DNA of 64,000 nt from an uncultured Bacteroidales bacterium (GTDB lineage Bacteria > Bacteroidota > Bacteroidia > Bacteroidales > Paludibacteraceae), in NCBI GenBank assembly GCA_946406195.1, contig CAMJJT010000007.1:1-64000 (forward strand). The letters are read 5' to 3'. The notes beneath the pieces were generated by a model. That model did not search any database. It saw only the letters and a list, made by a program, of their open reading frames with translations, and was not told where the DNA came from. The position numbers and the translations under genes are program-made. The stretch's first letter is position 1. Each line of letters opens with the position of its first letter. Positions 26,214 to 34,005 of the stretch are shown piece after piece.

Positions 26214-27491
26214 ATGAAAAACAGATCACTTCAAATCCGCCTCATCGTCATGAACTTCTTGGAGTTCGCTGTGTGGGGCGCGTACTTAACCTCAATGGGA
26301 ACCTACCTCTTCAAACAAGGAATGGGTCAGCACATCGGATGGTTCTACTCCATCCAAGGTATCGTCAGCCTTTTCATGCCTGCGTTAATGGGTATTGTGG
26401 CGGATCGTTGGATTCAGGCGCAAAAGACACTTAGTCTTTGCCACGCCTTAGCGGGTATCTTCATGTGCGCCGCAGGTCTCTACGCTTATACAGCAGCAGA
26501 TGTGCAGTTTGCTACCCTCTTCTCGCTTTATACCATTTCCGTAGCGTTCTTTATGCCGACCATCGCGCTTACTAACTCCGTAGCTTTCAATGCCTTGGTC
26601 AAAGCTAAGATGGACACCGTTAAGGACTTCCCGCCGATTCGTGTGTTCGGAACAGTGGGTTTCATTGTGACCATGTGGTGTATTGACTTGCTCGGCTTCC
26701 AAGCTACTCCTTGGCAGTTTGTCGTTTCCGGTGGTTTGAGTATCCTCTTAGCTGCCTATTCGCTCACCCTTCCGGCTTGTGAAATCAATAAGACAGAAGG
26801 ATCTGTGGATCTCGTGGAAGCCCTTGGCCTCAAAGCCTTTGCGCTTTTCAAACAAAAGAAGATGGCACTCTTCTTCATCTTCTCAATGATGCTCGGTATG
26901 TGTCTGCAAGTCACTAACTCATACGCAAACCCCTTTATCACTTCGTTTGGAGCTATCGAAGAGTTCGCAAACACCTTTGGTGTTCAGCACGCTAACATCC
27001 TCATCTCTATCTCGCAGATCTGCGAAGCACTATGTATCTTGGCAATCCCGTTCTTCCTCAAGAAGTTCGGTATCAAGAATGTGATGCTCATGGCGATGTT
27101 CGCGTGGGTCTTCCGCTTTGCGTTCTTTGGAGCAGGTGATCCGGGAATGCCGGGTGTTATTCTCTTCGTGCTGAGTTGTATTGTTTATGGCTTTGCCTTT
27201 GATTTCTTCAATATCTCCGGCGCACTGTACGTAGATCAGGAGACCGAAGAAGCACAGCGTTCGTCTGCACAAGGTCTGTTTATGATGATGACCAACGGTT
27301 TTGGAGCTACTATCGGTACGCTTTCCGCACAAGCTATCGTGAACGACTTGGTAATCAGCCAAACTGAACCGATGGCTATCTGGGCGGGTTGGAAAGAAGC
27401 ATGGTATATCTTTGCTGGTTTCGCCCTCGTCGTTGCCATCGCCTTCTGGATCTTCTTCCCCAAAACGCCGGTTAAAGAAATTAAAAATTAG
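26214..27491 (+). CDS. nucleoside:H+ symporter family transporter (MFS)
   Basis: 425 residues with about twelve hydrophobic helices. It matches the NupG/XapB-like nucleoside permease family (MNFLEFAVWGAYLTSMGTYL, GWFYSIQGIVSLFMPALMGIVADRW, QGLFMMMTNGFGATIG). Expected to import nucleosides with protons across the inner membrane. Flanked by array spacers on both sides (9-base unit upstream, 7-base unit downstream). Confidence 0.88.
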   Translation: MKNRSLQIRLIVMNFLEFAVWGAYLTSMGTYLFKQGMGQHIGWFYSIQGIVSLFMPALMGIVADRWIQAQKTLSLCHALAGIFMCAAGLYAYTAADVQFATLFSLYTISVAFFMPTIALTNSVAFNALVKAKMDTVKDFPPIRVFGTVGFIVTMWCIDLLGFQATPWQFVVSGGLSILLAAYSLTLPACEINKTEGSVDLVEALGLKAFALFKQKKMALFFIFSMMLGMCLQVTNSYANPFITSFGAIEEFANTFGVQHANILISISQICEALCILAIPFFLKKFGIKNVMLMAMFAWVFRFAFFGAGDPGMPGVILFVLSCIVYGFAFDFFNISGALYVDQETEEAQRSSAQGLFMMMTNGFGATIGTLSAQAIVNDLVISQTEPMAIWAGWKEAWYIFAGFALVVAIAFWIFFPKTPVKEIKN

Positions 27492-27511
27492 TATTTCCGT
27501 AGATAAATACA

Positions 27512-27553
27512 TTCGTAATTGGTAATTTTTAATTCGTAATTCTTAATTTTTAA
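27512..27553 (+). repeat. tandem array, 7-base unit (TTCGTAA/TTTTTAA), before the GldF-like gene
   Basis: Six heptamers in perfect phase (TTCGTAA, TTGGTAA, TTTTTAA, TTCGTAA, TTCTTAA, TTTTTAA) end two bases before the ATG at 27556. Each unit ends in TAA, so stops occur in all three frames. Confidence 0.92.
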
Positions 27554-27555
27554 TT

Positions 27556-28221
27556 ATGTTCCGTAAGGAACTCTCATATTATTTCTCCACGCCGATAGCC
27601 TATATAGTAATAGGTCTGTACCAATTGGCGATCAGTCTCTTCCTTTGGGTGATCCCGGGTCAATGGAACATCATTGATTCCGGGTATGCCCAAGTGGACG
27701 GATTATTCCAATTAAGCCCTTGGCTATTCATGCTGCTCTGTCCAACTTTGACGATGCGATTACTATCCGAAGAACGCCAATCGGGTATTTGGGACTTAAT
27801 TCGCACAAAACCCGTCTCCCTTACGCGTATTATGCTGGGCAAATACTTTGCTGCATGGACCTTAGTCCTCATCGGTTTGTTACCCTGTTTTGTTCACTAT
27901 TTCGTAGTGGCTTATATGGCAGAACCGATGGGTAATTTGGACAGCGGCGCGTTCTTGGGTTCATTCATCGGCTTGATTCTTTTATCAGGAACATTCATGG
28001 CAATCGGTCTTCTCTGTGCCACGTTCAGCAAAAGCCAGATCGTCTGTTTCATCTCCGGCACGCTGACTTGCTTTGTCCTCTATTGGGTGCTTCTCCAAGA
28101 CCACTACTCTTCCCTTTCCCGCGGAGTGATAGATCTTCGCGATGTAGTCTTCTTTATCTCCATCTCCACTCTCGCCATCCTTGCGTCCATCGTCACGATA
28201 GATCACATGACAAGAAAATAA
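27556..28221 (+). CDS. gldF: ABC transporter permease, GldF-like
   Basis: 221 residues, six hydrophobic helices. It resembles the gliding-motility-associated permease GldF (MFRKELSYYFSTPIAYIVIGLYQL, LLSEERQSGIWDLIRTKPVSLTRIMLGKYFAAW). In gliding species GldF works with GldG and the GldA ATPase; neither gene is in this operon. Could instead serve a general ABC-2 exporter. Slightly shorter than typical GldF (about 240). Confidence 0.75.
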   Translation: MFRKELSYYFSTPIAYIVIGLYQLAISLFLWVIPGQWNIIDSGYAQVDGLFQLSPWLFMLLCPTLTMRLLSEERQSGIWDLIRTKPVSLTRIMLGKYFAAWTLVLIGLLPCFVHYFVVAYMAEPMGNLDSGAFLGSFIGLILLSGTFMAIGLLCATFSKSQIVCFISGTLTCFVLYWVLLQDHYSSLSRGVIDLRDVVFFISISTLAILASIVTIDHMTRK

Positions 28222-28258
28222 ATGGTACATGGTAAATGACTAAATTGTAAATGGTATG
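28222..28258 (+). repeat. tandem array, 7-base unit (TGGTAAA), includes the next start codon
   Basis: TGGTACA, TGGTAAA, TGACTAAA, TTGTAAA, TGGTATG: the final unit supplies the ATG of the phosphodiesterase gene. Confidence 0.8.
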
Positions 28259-28807
28259 ACTCGCATTGGCCTTCTATCTGACACCCACGGTTTACTGGAC
28301 AAACGCGTCTTTGAGCATTTCAAGGACGTAGATGAGATTTGGCATGCCGGAGATATTGGTTCCGAAGATGTCTTACGCCGTCTTCGCGAGTTCAAACCCA
28401 CGCGGGCTGTCTATGGAAACATGGATTCCGGCGATGTGCGGTATTCGCTACCTGAGTTCTACCGTTTCCGCGTAGAAGAGGTTAATGTCCTTATGACCCA
28501 TATTGGCGGCTATCCCGGGCACTACAACCCTTGGCTCATTCCTTGGTTCCGTAAAAGTTTGGAAGCCAAAAATGCTCAAACGAATGACAAAATGGTAAAT
28601 GACCAAATGGTAAATGTCATTGATCTCTTCGTTTGCGGTCATAGCCATATTCTCAAAGTCCAATACGATCCGCTCTATAAATTTCTCACCATGAATCCCG
28701 GGGCTGCAGGAAAGCAAGGATGGCAACCTAGCCAAACGCTGTTACGCTTCACCATCGATGGAGCGAAAATTGACAACTTGGAAGTGATAGAATTAGACAG
28801 AATTTGA
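28256..28807 (+). CDS. YfcE/MJ0936-type metallophosphodiesterase
   Basis: 183 residues. Metal-binding motifs in order: LLSDTHG (8-14), WHAGDIGSED, VYGNMDSGD, MTHIGGYPG and FVCGHSHILKV. Small calcineurin-like phosphodiesterase of unknown natural substrate. Residues about 108-121 (QTNDKMVNDQMVNV) are encoded by an in-frame heptamer array at 28577-28618 that matches spacer repeats elsewhere, probably a surface loop insertion. Last gene of the pheT operon. Confidence 0.88.
   Translation: MTRIGLLSDTHGLLDKRVFEHFKDVDEIWHAGDIGSEDVLRRLREFKPTRAVYGNMDSGDVRYSLPEFYRFRVEEVNVLMTHIGGYPGHYNPWLIPWFRKSLEAKNAQTNDKMVNDQMVNVIDLFVCGHSHILKVQYDPLYKFLTMNPGAAGKQGWQPSQTLLRFTIDGAKIDNLEVIELDRI
28577..28618 (+). repeat. 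in-frame heptamer array inside the phosphodiesterase gene
   Basis: Six 7-base units of AATGACC/AATGGTA type (42 bases), encoding NDKMVNDQMVN. Confidence 0.82.
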
Positions 28808-28817
28808 CTTTTTAGGG

Positions 28818-28835
28818 CGCAGAAATGCGTTTTTT
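28818..28835 (+). terminator. terminator of the pheT operon
   Basis: CGCA-GAAA-TGCG with a GAAA tetraloop and six T residues, 10 bases after the phosphodiesterase stop. The stem is short. Confidence 0.65.
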
Positions 28836-28886
28836 CGCAAAATTTGATATTTTTTGCAGAAATATGCTATAAAACATAAAAAAAGA

Positions 28887-28918
28887 TTTGGTCATATAAA
28901 AAAAAAGCAGTACCTTTG
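28887..28918 (+). promoter_or_regulatory. promoter of a candidate small RNA
   Basis: TTTG (28887-28890), 20 bases, TACCTTTG (28911-28918): a full-consensus promoter with no conventional gene downstream on this strand. Confidence 0.8.
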
Positions 28919-28923
28919 CACCG

Positions 28924-29068
28924 GATTTAAAAAATGACAAGTCTACTTTGCAAAATAGGGGTAGTCATTCAAAGTCCAACGAAATTAGACCAATCTTTTT
29001 TGTACCTTAAATAAACAGACTAATACCTTAGAAAAACAGACGTCGGGATGACGGCTGTTTTCGCTTTT
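28924..29068 (+). ncRNA. candidate small RNA or leader transcript, about 145 bases
   Basis: A consensus promoter ends at 28918 and two terminator-like hairpins follow (29033-29061, then 29091-29123). The predicted transcript has a 5' hairpin (AATGA...TCATT with CTAC/GTAG) and a 3' hairpin followed by TTTTCGCTTTT. No match to tmRNA, SRP RNA or RNase P signatures was seen. It contains a 26-codon open frame (28934-29014, MTSLLCKIGVV...), so a short peptide is an alternative. The stretch 28808-29146 holds nothing else. Confidence 0.5.
29033..29061 (+). terminator. 3' hairpin of the candidate small RNA
   Basis: AAAACAG, then an inner CGTC/GACG pair, then CTGTTTT, followed by TTTTCGCTTTT-type U-rich sequence. 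Confidence 0.6.
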
Positions 29069-29090
29069 AAAAAGGACCTCTTAACTATAT

Positions 29091-29123
29091 AAATCCCGCC
29101 TTCTCTTTCGAGAGGCGGGATTT
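29091..29123. terminator. strong bidirectional terminator
   Basis: AAATCCCGCC paired with GGCGGGATTT, with an inner TCTC-TTTC-GAGA pairing: about 14 bp with one bulge. It lies 23 bases past the M3 peptidase stop and after the candidate small RNA, so it can stop both convergent transcripts. Confidence 0.88.
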
Positions 29124-29146
29124 AGTTTCACGCTATAACGCTTATA

Positions 29147-31300
29147 TCACTTAATCTCCTGCGCTTTGATACCATCGCGCTCGAGGAGGGCGTTGATAGT
29201 GGGTTCGCCTTGGCGGAAACGGACATACAAGTCCATCGCGCGCTCGGTACCACCCTTCTCTAACACATTCTCGCGGAAACGTTTCGCAGCTTTCTTATCG
29301 AAGATAGAGCCGTTCTTCTTCTGTGCCTCTTTGAATACAGAGAACGCGTCAGCGTCGAGGAGTTCGGACCACTTATAGCTATAATAGCCTGCTGCATAAC
29401 CACCGGAGAAGATATGGGTGAACGCAGTAGCCATCTGGGTTCCCGGAACGGTCGGAACAACTTGTACCTGCGCCATCGCTTCGTCGCTAAAACGGCAAAC
29501 AGACTCCAGGGTACCGATGGTCTCGTTCACTTCGAAAGGTTTATCCAAGGTGTGCCAAGCCATATCGAGATATCCGAAGCTGAGCTGACGTACGCAGGAA
29601 TAAGCAGCATGATAAGTCTGCGAAGCGTGCATCTTATCAAGCAGTTCTTGTGGCAGGGACTCGCCGGTCTTGTAATGTTTAGCAAAAGTATCGAGGAACT
29701 CTTTCTCGTCGATGAAGTTCTCGTTGAACTGGCTCGGCAGCTCCACAAAGTCACGCGGCACGTTGGTTCCGCTCTGTGCGGAATACTGGCAGCGGGTGAG
29801 CATACCATGCAGACCATGACCGAACTCATGGAGGAATGTGCGCACTTCGTCATACGTAAAGAGCGCCGGCTTCTCAGCGGTCGGACGGGTGAAGTTCATC
29901 ACATTGACAATATGCGGGCGATGATCTTTCTTACCCACCATGTACTGCGGTTGGAAATCATTCATCCAAGCGCCTCCACGCTTACCATCCCGCGGATGGA
30001 AGTCTGCGTAATAAACGGCAAGGAATTTGCCCTTCTCGTCGAATACCTCATATGCCGTTACTTCGGGGTTATAGACCTGTATCTTCTTATTCTCTTTGAA
30101 TTTCAGGCCATAGAGGCGCTCAGCGAGACCGAAGACACCTTTTTTCACATTCTCCAGTTCGAAATACGGACGAAGATCATCATCGGAGATGGCATATTTC
30201 TCTTGTTTGAGTTTCTTGGAGTAATAACTGAAATCCCAGGGTTGGAGATGCGCCGCATAGAGACCATGCGCATGTGCGTAGTCTTCGAGTTCTTTCACTT
30301 CCTCGCGTGCAGCAGGCATATATGCGTCACGGAGCTGATCCAGCAGTTTATAGACGTTCTCGGGCGTCTCTGCCATGGTCTTATAGAGCGATTTCTCCGC
30401 GAATGTCTTCTTTCCGAAGAGGTTAGCGAGTGCCAGACGGGTATTCACAATCTCCACAATGAGTCCGGTGTTATCGAACTCGCCTCCAACACACTTCCCG
30501 GCGTTTGCCATGTACAACTCGCGACGGATGTCACGGTTATCAAGGTCCTGCATCACAGGAATGGTAGTGGTCGGCTTGAGGTTCAGAAGCCATCCTTCCA
30601 GTCCCTTCTTCTCAGCGTTAGCACGCAGCATCGCCTTGGTGTCCTCATTGAGACCTGCCAAGAGCGTCTCATCGTTGATGAGCATCGACCAAGCGTTCGT
30701 CGCCTTGAGCACGTTCTGACCGAATTGGAGGGTCAGTTGGCTAAGTTTAGCGGAAAGCTCGCGGTACGTCTGTTTGTCCTCGGGAGATAAGTTTGCTCCG
30801 TTATTGGCGAAAGACTCATAGATATCTTCCAACAGTTTGCGCTGCGCTTTATTGAGTTTGAGTTTATCACGTTGTTCATACACCGCTTTGATTCGCTGGA
30901 AGAGACCTTCGTTCAAACGGATATTAGCGGAATACTCCGACATTTTCGGACTCAGTTCCATTGAGATCTGCTGAAGCGTATCGTTGGTCTCAGCAGAGGT
31001 GAGGTTATAAAAACAGCCGGCAACAATAGAAAGCATCTCTCCCGACGCCTCGTACGCCTCGATGGTGTTAGCAAAAGTAGGAGCGGCTGGGTTATTAACG
31101 ATTTTATCAATGTCCTGCAGACCTTGTTTGAACGCCTCTTCGAAGGCCGGCATATAGTGCTCCGCATGAATCTCATTAAAAGGATAGGTGCCATGCGGCG
31201 TCTTCCAGTTCTTATATTCAAAGAACGGGTTGGTAGCAGCTGTTGCTGCCATGACAGTTGTGGCTAAAGCCATAGATAAAAATAATTTGTGATTTGTCAT
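29147..31300 (-). CDS. dcp: M3-family zinc metallopeptidase (peptidyl-dipeptidase Dcp/oligopeptidase type)
   Basis: 717 residues. Signal peptide (LFLSMALATTVMAATA), then the M3 fold with the zinc motif HEFGHGLH near residue 490 and the second Glu-bearing helix downstream. Secreted or periplasmic removal of dipeptides or short peptides. The first codons, MTNHK, are encoded by the last units of a heptamer array that fills the upstream spacer. Last gene of the minus-strand run that starts at 37952. Confidence 0.92.
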   Translation of the reverse strand: MTNHKLFLSMALATTVMAATAATNPFFEYKNWKTPHGTYPFNEIHAEHYMPAFEEAFKQGLQDIDKIVNNPAAPTFANTIEAYEASGEMLSIVAGCFYNLTSAETNDTLQQISMELSPKMSEYSANIRLNEGLFQRIKAVYEQRDKLKLNKAQRKLLEDIYESFANNGANLSPEDKQTYRELSAKLSQLTLQFGQNVLKATNAWSMLINDETLLAGLNEDTKAMLRANAEKKGLEGWLLNLKPTTTIPVMQDLDNRDIRRELYMANAGKCVGGEFDNTGLIVEIVNTRLALANLFGKKTFAEKSLYKTMAETPENVYKLLDQLRDAYMPAAREEVKELEDYAHAHGLYAAHLQPWDFSYYSKKLKQEKYAISDDDLRPYFELENVKKGVFGLAERLYGLKFKENKKIQVYNPEVTAYEVFDEKGKFLAVYYADFHPRDGKRGGAWMNDFQPQYMVGKKDHRPHIVNVMNFTRPTAEKPALFTYDEVRTFLHEFGHGLHGMLTRCQYSAQSGTNVPRDFVELPSQFNENFIDEKEFLDTFAKHYKTGESLPQELLDKMHASQTYHAAYSCVRQLSFGYLDMAWHTLDKPFEVNETIGTLESVCRFSDEAMAQVQVVPTVPGTQMATAFTHIFSGGYAAGYYSYKWSELLDADAFSVFKEAQKKNGSIFDKKAAKRFRENVLEKGGTERAMDLYVRFRQGEPTINALLERDGIKAQEIK

Positions 31301-31320
31301 TTGCTATTTGTTATTTGATA
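31284..31320 (-). repeat. heptamer array running through the dcp start codon
   Basis: Coding strand: CAAATAA, CAAATAG, CAAATGA, CAAATCA, CAAATTA. The ATG of the M3 peptidase lies within the third unit, and residues TNHK come from the following units. Confidence 0.88.
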
Positions 31321-32601
31321 TTATTTTTTGCCTCGTAATAAGTTAATATCGCCGGAGAGGTTATAAATACCGAGTTTAGCACCGTCTGTGCTGAGTCCAG
31401 CATCTGTTCCGAGCGCCCGAATTACGTAGTAATACGCTCCTTCTGCGGCAGCTCTTCCGTTAATCGTACCATCCCACCCCTTGGCAGGGTCATCCCATTG
31501 GAACACTTTCTTGCCCCAGCGGTTATACACCTCGCAGTGGAACGATTTGATTGAACGATAGGACACGCGGAATTCATCATTCTGACCATTTCCGTCCGGC
31601 GTAAACACATTCGGCACGCGCAGATAGGATTCGGAGATATTGACCTTTATATCATCGGGTTCAGTGGAGCAGGTAGCGTTATTGACGCTACACTCTACGC
31701 GGTAAGCCCCGGGTTCTGAGAAGGTAAAATTAATATCTCTGTCCCTACGGGTAAAAAGTACCTCTGAGGCTTTATAAACCGTCCATTGATAGAACTGTAC
31801 ACCCGGTGTGGGGTTTGAACGGAAAGTGAACTCCAAAGGTCCGCTGTATGTATTTCCCTCAATCTGCTTGGTGTACTTTGTTTCCGTCAGTTTCTCCAAT
31901 TCATTCTTGGCGTCATGCGGCGTAGCGGACGCTATGAGTTGCTGCTTTACTGCCTTAATGTCCTCCAAAAGCAGTTCGGTCATATAACAAATCGAGTCGG
32001 TTCTTCCCAACTGCGCGCGCAAATCGCTCTCCACGCATAGACGTACAACCGTCGGACCATACAATGCCGGCAAATTATAATATGGTTGAAGTCCCTCTTT
32101 CGGTTCAAGAACGACAGCCGAGTCTTCCCATTGTTCACCCTTCCATACCAACTCATTATAATATATTGCACACGCGCGCGAAAAGGTGGCAGTAGTGCCG
32201 TTTCGGCGATTATAGATATAGGGTTTGGTGTCTCCCTGCACGGTCAACGGCGTCGCTCCGCAATCGGGTGCCAGACTAAGGGTCAGCACATCCGGTTCGG
32301 TATAGCGAAAGACATAGAACGGCGAGGACTCCACCCCGTTCTTCACCACGTAGTAACCGCCGTCATCCAAACGGTATTGCTCTTCCGAAGGCTGCGTCTC
32401 CAATGGTTCACCAGTTTCGATAGAATACCAAAGTACCTCGCCTATTTTCGAACGCAAATCAATGTCGCCATCAAAAATCAGCAAGGTATCCTTGCCGTTA
32501 TGCAACTCGTACGATGCAGCAGAACTTATGCTCTCGATGGGGAGAGCATAAGCGACTGCTACAAGAAAAGTCAGCAGAACTGTTAAAAAGTATTTTCTCA
32601 T
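31321..32601 (-). CDS. secreted protein with gliding-motility C-terminal (type IX, type B) sorting domain
   Basis: 426 residues. Signal peptide MRKYFLTVLLTFLVAVAYA; the middle part is unrecognised apart from a PKD-like stretch (FTFRSNPTPGVQFYQWTVYKAS, FTFSEPGAYRVECSV). The last 85 residues are a CHU_C/type B sorting domain: VPNVFTPDGNGQNDEF, FHCEVYNRWGKKVFQ, GWDGTINGR, AEGAYYYVIRA. Expected to leave the cell through the type IX system (PorU/PorV are also in this window). It overlaps serA by 4 bases (ATGA). Confidence 0.88.
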   Translation of the reverse strand: MRKYFLTVLLTFLVAVAYALPIESISSAASYELHNGKDTLLIFDGDIDLRSKIGEVLWYSIETGEPLETQPSEEQYRLDDGGYYVVKNGVESSPFYVFRYTEPDVLTLSLAPDCGATPLTVQGDTKPYIYNRRNGTTATFSRACAIYYNELVWKGEQWEDSAVVLEPKEGLQPYYNLPALYGPTVVRLCVESDLRAQLGRTDSICYMTELLLEDIKAVKQQLIASATPHDAKNELEKLTETKYTKQIEGNTYSGPLEFTFRSNPTPGVQFYQWTVYKASEVLFTRRDRDINFTFSEPGAYRVECSVNNATCSTEPDDIKVNISESYLRVPNVFTPDGNGQNDEFRVSYRSIKSFHCEVYNRWGKKVFQWDDPAKGWDGTINGRAAAEGAYYYVIRALGTDAGLSTDGAKLGIYNLSGDINLLRGKK

Positions 32602-33518
32602 TTATTTACTTGGAAACGTGTGTTGCCGTTTTGGATGAAGTCCACGATCTGTTTAGCGGCCGCAATACCGGCATTGATATTTGCCTCAGCGGTCTGCGCG
32701 CCCATCTTCTTCGGCGTTGCGAAGTAACGTCCCTCAAAGAGTGTACGGAACTTCGCATCAGCAACCGGCATAATATCGGTCATGTACTTCAGGTCGGCAC
32801 GTTCCTGCATAAGGGCGATCAGACCTTCTTCGTCAATGACTTCTTTGCGGGCTGTGTTAACCAGTACACCACCTTTCGGCATGAGGTTAACGAGGTCATG
32901 GTTGATGCTGTTCTTGGTCTCTGCGGTAGCAGGGATATGGAGGCTGACGATGTCGCAGGTCTTATAGAGTTCTTCGGCGCTATGAAGCGGCGTTACGTTC
33001 GCTGCGGTCATCGCCTCGTCCGGACAATACGCATCATAAGCGAATACGTCCATGCCGAAGCCTTGTGCGATACGGGCTACGTTACGACCTACATTACCGA
33101 AAGCATGGATACCGAGTTTCTTGCCTTTGAGCTCCGTACCCGACGTGCCGTTGTATAAGTTACGCGCAGCGTACACCATCATACCGAGCGCCAACTCAGC
33201 GACCGCGTTACTGTTCTGACCCGGCGTATTCATCGCTACTACTTTGTGTGAAGTTGCGGCATCGAGGTCGATGTTGTCATAACCGGCTCCGGCACGAACA
33301 ACGATCTTCAGTGCCTTGGCAGCGTCCAGGACTGTCGCGTCCACAATATCCGAACGGATGATGAGTGCGTCTGCGTCTGCCACAGCATCCAACAAAGCTT
33401 GTTTGTCTGTATATTTCTCCAAGAGCGCGAGCTCATATCCTGCACTCTCTACCACTTCGCGAATACCGTCCACGGCTACTTTCGCAAAAGGTTTCTCTGT
33501 TGCTACTAATACTTTCAT
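32598..33518 (-). CDS. serA: D-3-phosphoglycerate dehydrogenase (short form)
   Basis: 306 residues. 2-hydroxyacid dehydrogenase fold: VVRAGAGYDNIDLDAA, NAD-binding LGIHAFGNVGRNVARIAQGFGM, and LMPKGGVLVNTARKEVIDEEGL. It lacks the ACT/allosteric C-terminal domains of long SerA forms, so serine feedback through those domains is not expected. First step of serine synthesis; serC is in the same run but separated by the four-helix-bundle gene. Confidence 0.92.
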   Translation of the reverse strand: MKVLVATEKPFAKVAVDGIREVVESAGYELALLEKYTDKQALLDAVADADALIIRSDIVDATVLDAAKALKIVVRAGAGYDNIDLDAATSHKVVAMNTPGQNSNAVAELALGMMVYAARNLYNGTSGTELKGKKLGIHAFGNVGRNVARIAQGFGMDVFAYDAYCPDEAMTAANVTPLHSAEELYKTCDIVSLHIPATAETKNSINHDLVNLMPKGGVLVNTARKEVIDEEGLIALMQERADLKYMTDIMPVADAKFRTLFEGRYFATPKKMGAQTAEANINAGIAAAKQIVDFIQNGNTRFQVNK

Positions 33519-33529
33519 AATTTTAGTAA

Positions 33530-33565
33530 AAAGTAGAAAGTAGAAAGACCGTAGCCAAAGGCTAC
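33530..33565 (+). repeat. left flank repeat of the four-helix-bundle gene
   Basis: Tandem AAAGTAG heptamers lead into AAAGTAGAAAGACCG and a small hairpin, GTAGCC-AAA-GGCTAC (33551-33565). The same AAAGTAGAAAGACCG plus a hairpin of the same shape occurs inverted on the right flank. Confidence 0.75.
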
Positions 33566-33575
33566 TTAAAGCCTT

Positions 33576-33944
33576 CTACTCTCCTTGGTTTGTATTATAT
33601 TTATTAATTAGACCATATAGCATTTTTTGTATTTCAACCAGACAATTTTTCATGTCTTCAAAATTTTCAGCACATATATATCCAAATTCATAAGCTAATG
33701 TCAATTCCGTTTCTAACTCATAGGCAGAACCTAAAGAAATCTTCAAAAAATGACATAACTCTTTATCCGTTTCTCGTCCCGAACCTTCTGCTATATTAGT
33801 TGGGATAGAAACTACTGCTCTTTGAATTTGAGAAGTTAATGCATATAACTCATGCTGAGGAAATGATTTAGTTTGTGCATAAACCAATTTGCATAACCCC
33901 ATTGATTTTTTCCAAACAAGCAATTCCCTAAAATTATGAATCAT
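33576..33944 (-). CDS. four-helix-bundle protein (23S rRNA intervening-sequence family)
   Basis: 122 residues: FRELLVWKKSMGLCKLVYAQTKSFPQHE, SIPTNIAEGSGR, FLKISLGSAYELETELTLA. This is the S23/IVP family, first met in rRNA intervening sequences but common as scattered chromosomal genes; function unknown. It interrupts serC-serA. Base composition is about 31 % G+C by hand count (33601-33940) against 50-60 % in serC, and it is flanked by inverted AAAGTAGAAAGACCG copies, so lateral acquisition as a small cassette is likely. Confidence 0.9.
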   Translation of the reverse strand: MIHNFRELLVWKKSMGLCKLVYAQTKSFPQHELYALTSQIQRAVVSIPTNIAEGSGRETDKELCHFLKISLGSAYELETELTLAYEFGYICAENFEDMKNCLVEIQKMLYGLINKYNTNQGE

Positions 33945-33950
33945 ACTATG

Positions 33951-34005
33951 CTTTCTACTTTGAGCGGCTTTGCCGCGGTCTTTCTACTTTGAGCGAAGCG
34001 GTCTA
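33951..34005 (-). repeat. right flank repeat of the four-helix-bundle gene
   Basis: Two tandem copies (29-base offset) of CTTTCTACTTTGAGCGG type sequence ending in CGGTC. On the minus strand it contains AAAGTAGAAAGACCG followed by CGGC-AAA-GCCG. Positions 33987-34003 match the 17-base element at 9781-9797. Confidence 0.75.

Noticed and set aside
28921..29146. tRNA, tmRNA or SRP RNA
   Set aside because: No cloverleaf, CCA end, resume codon region or SRP core motif could be found.
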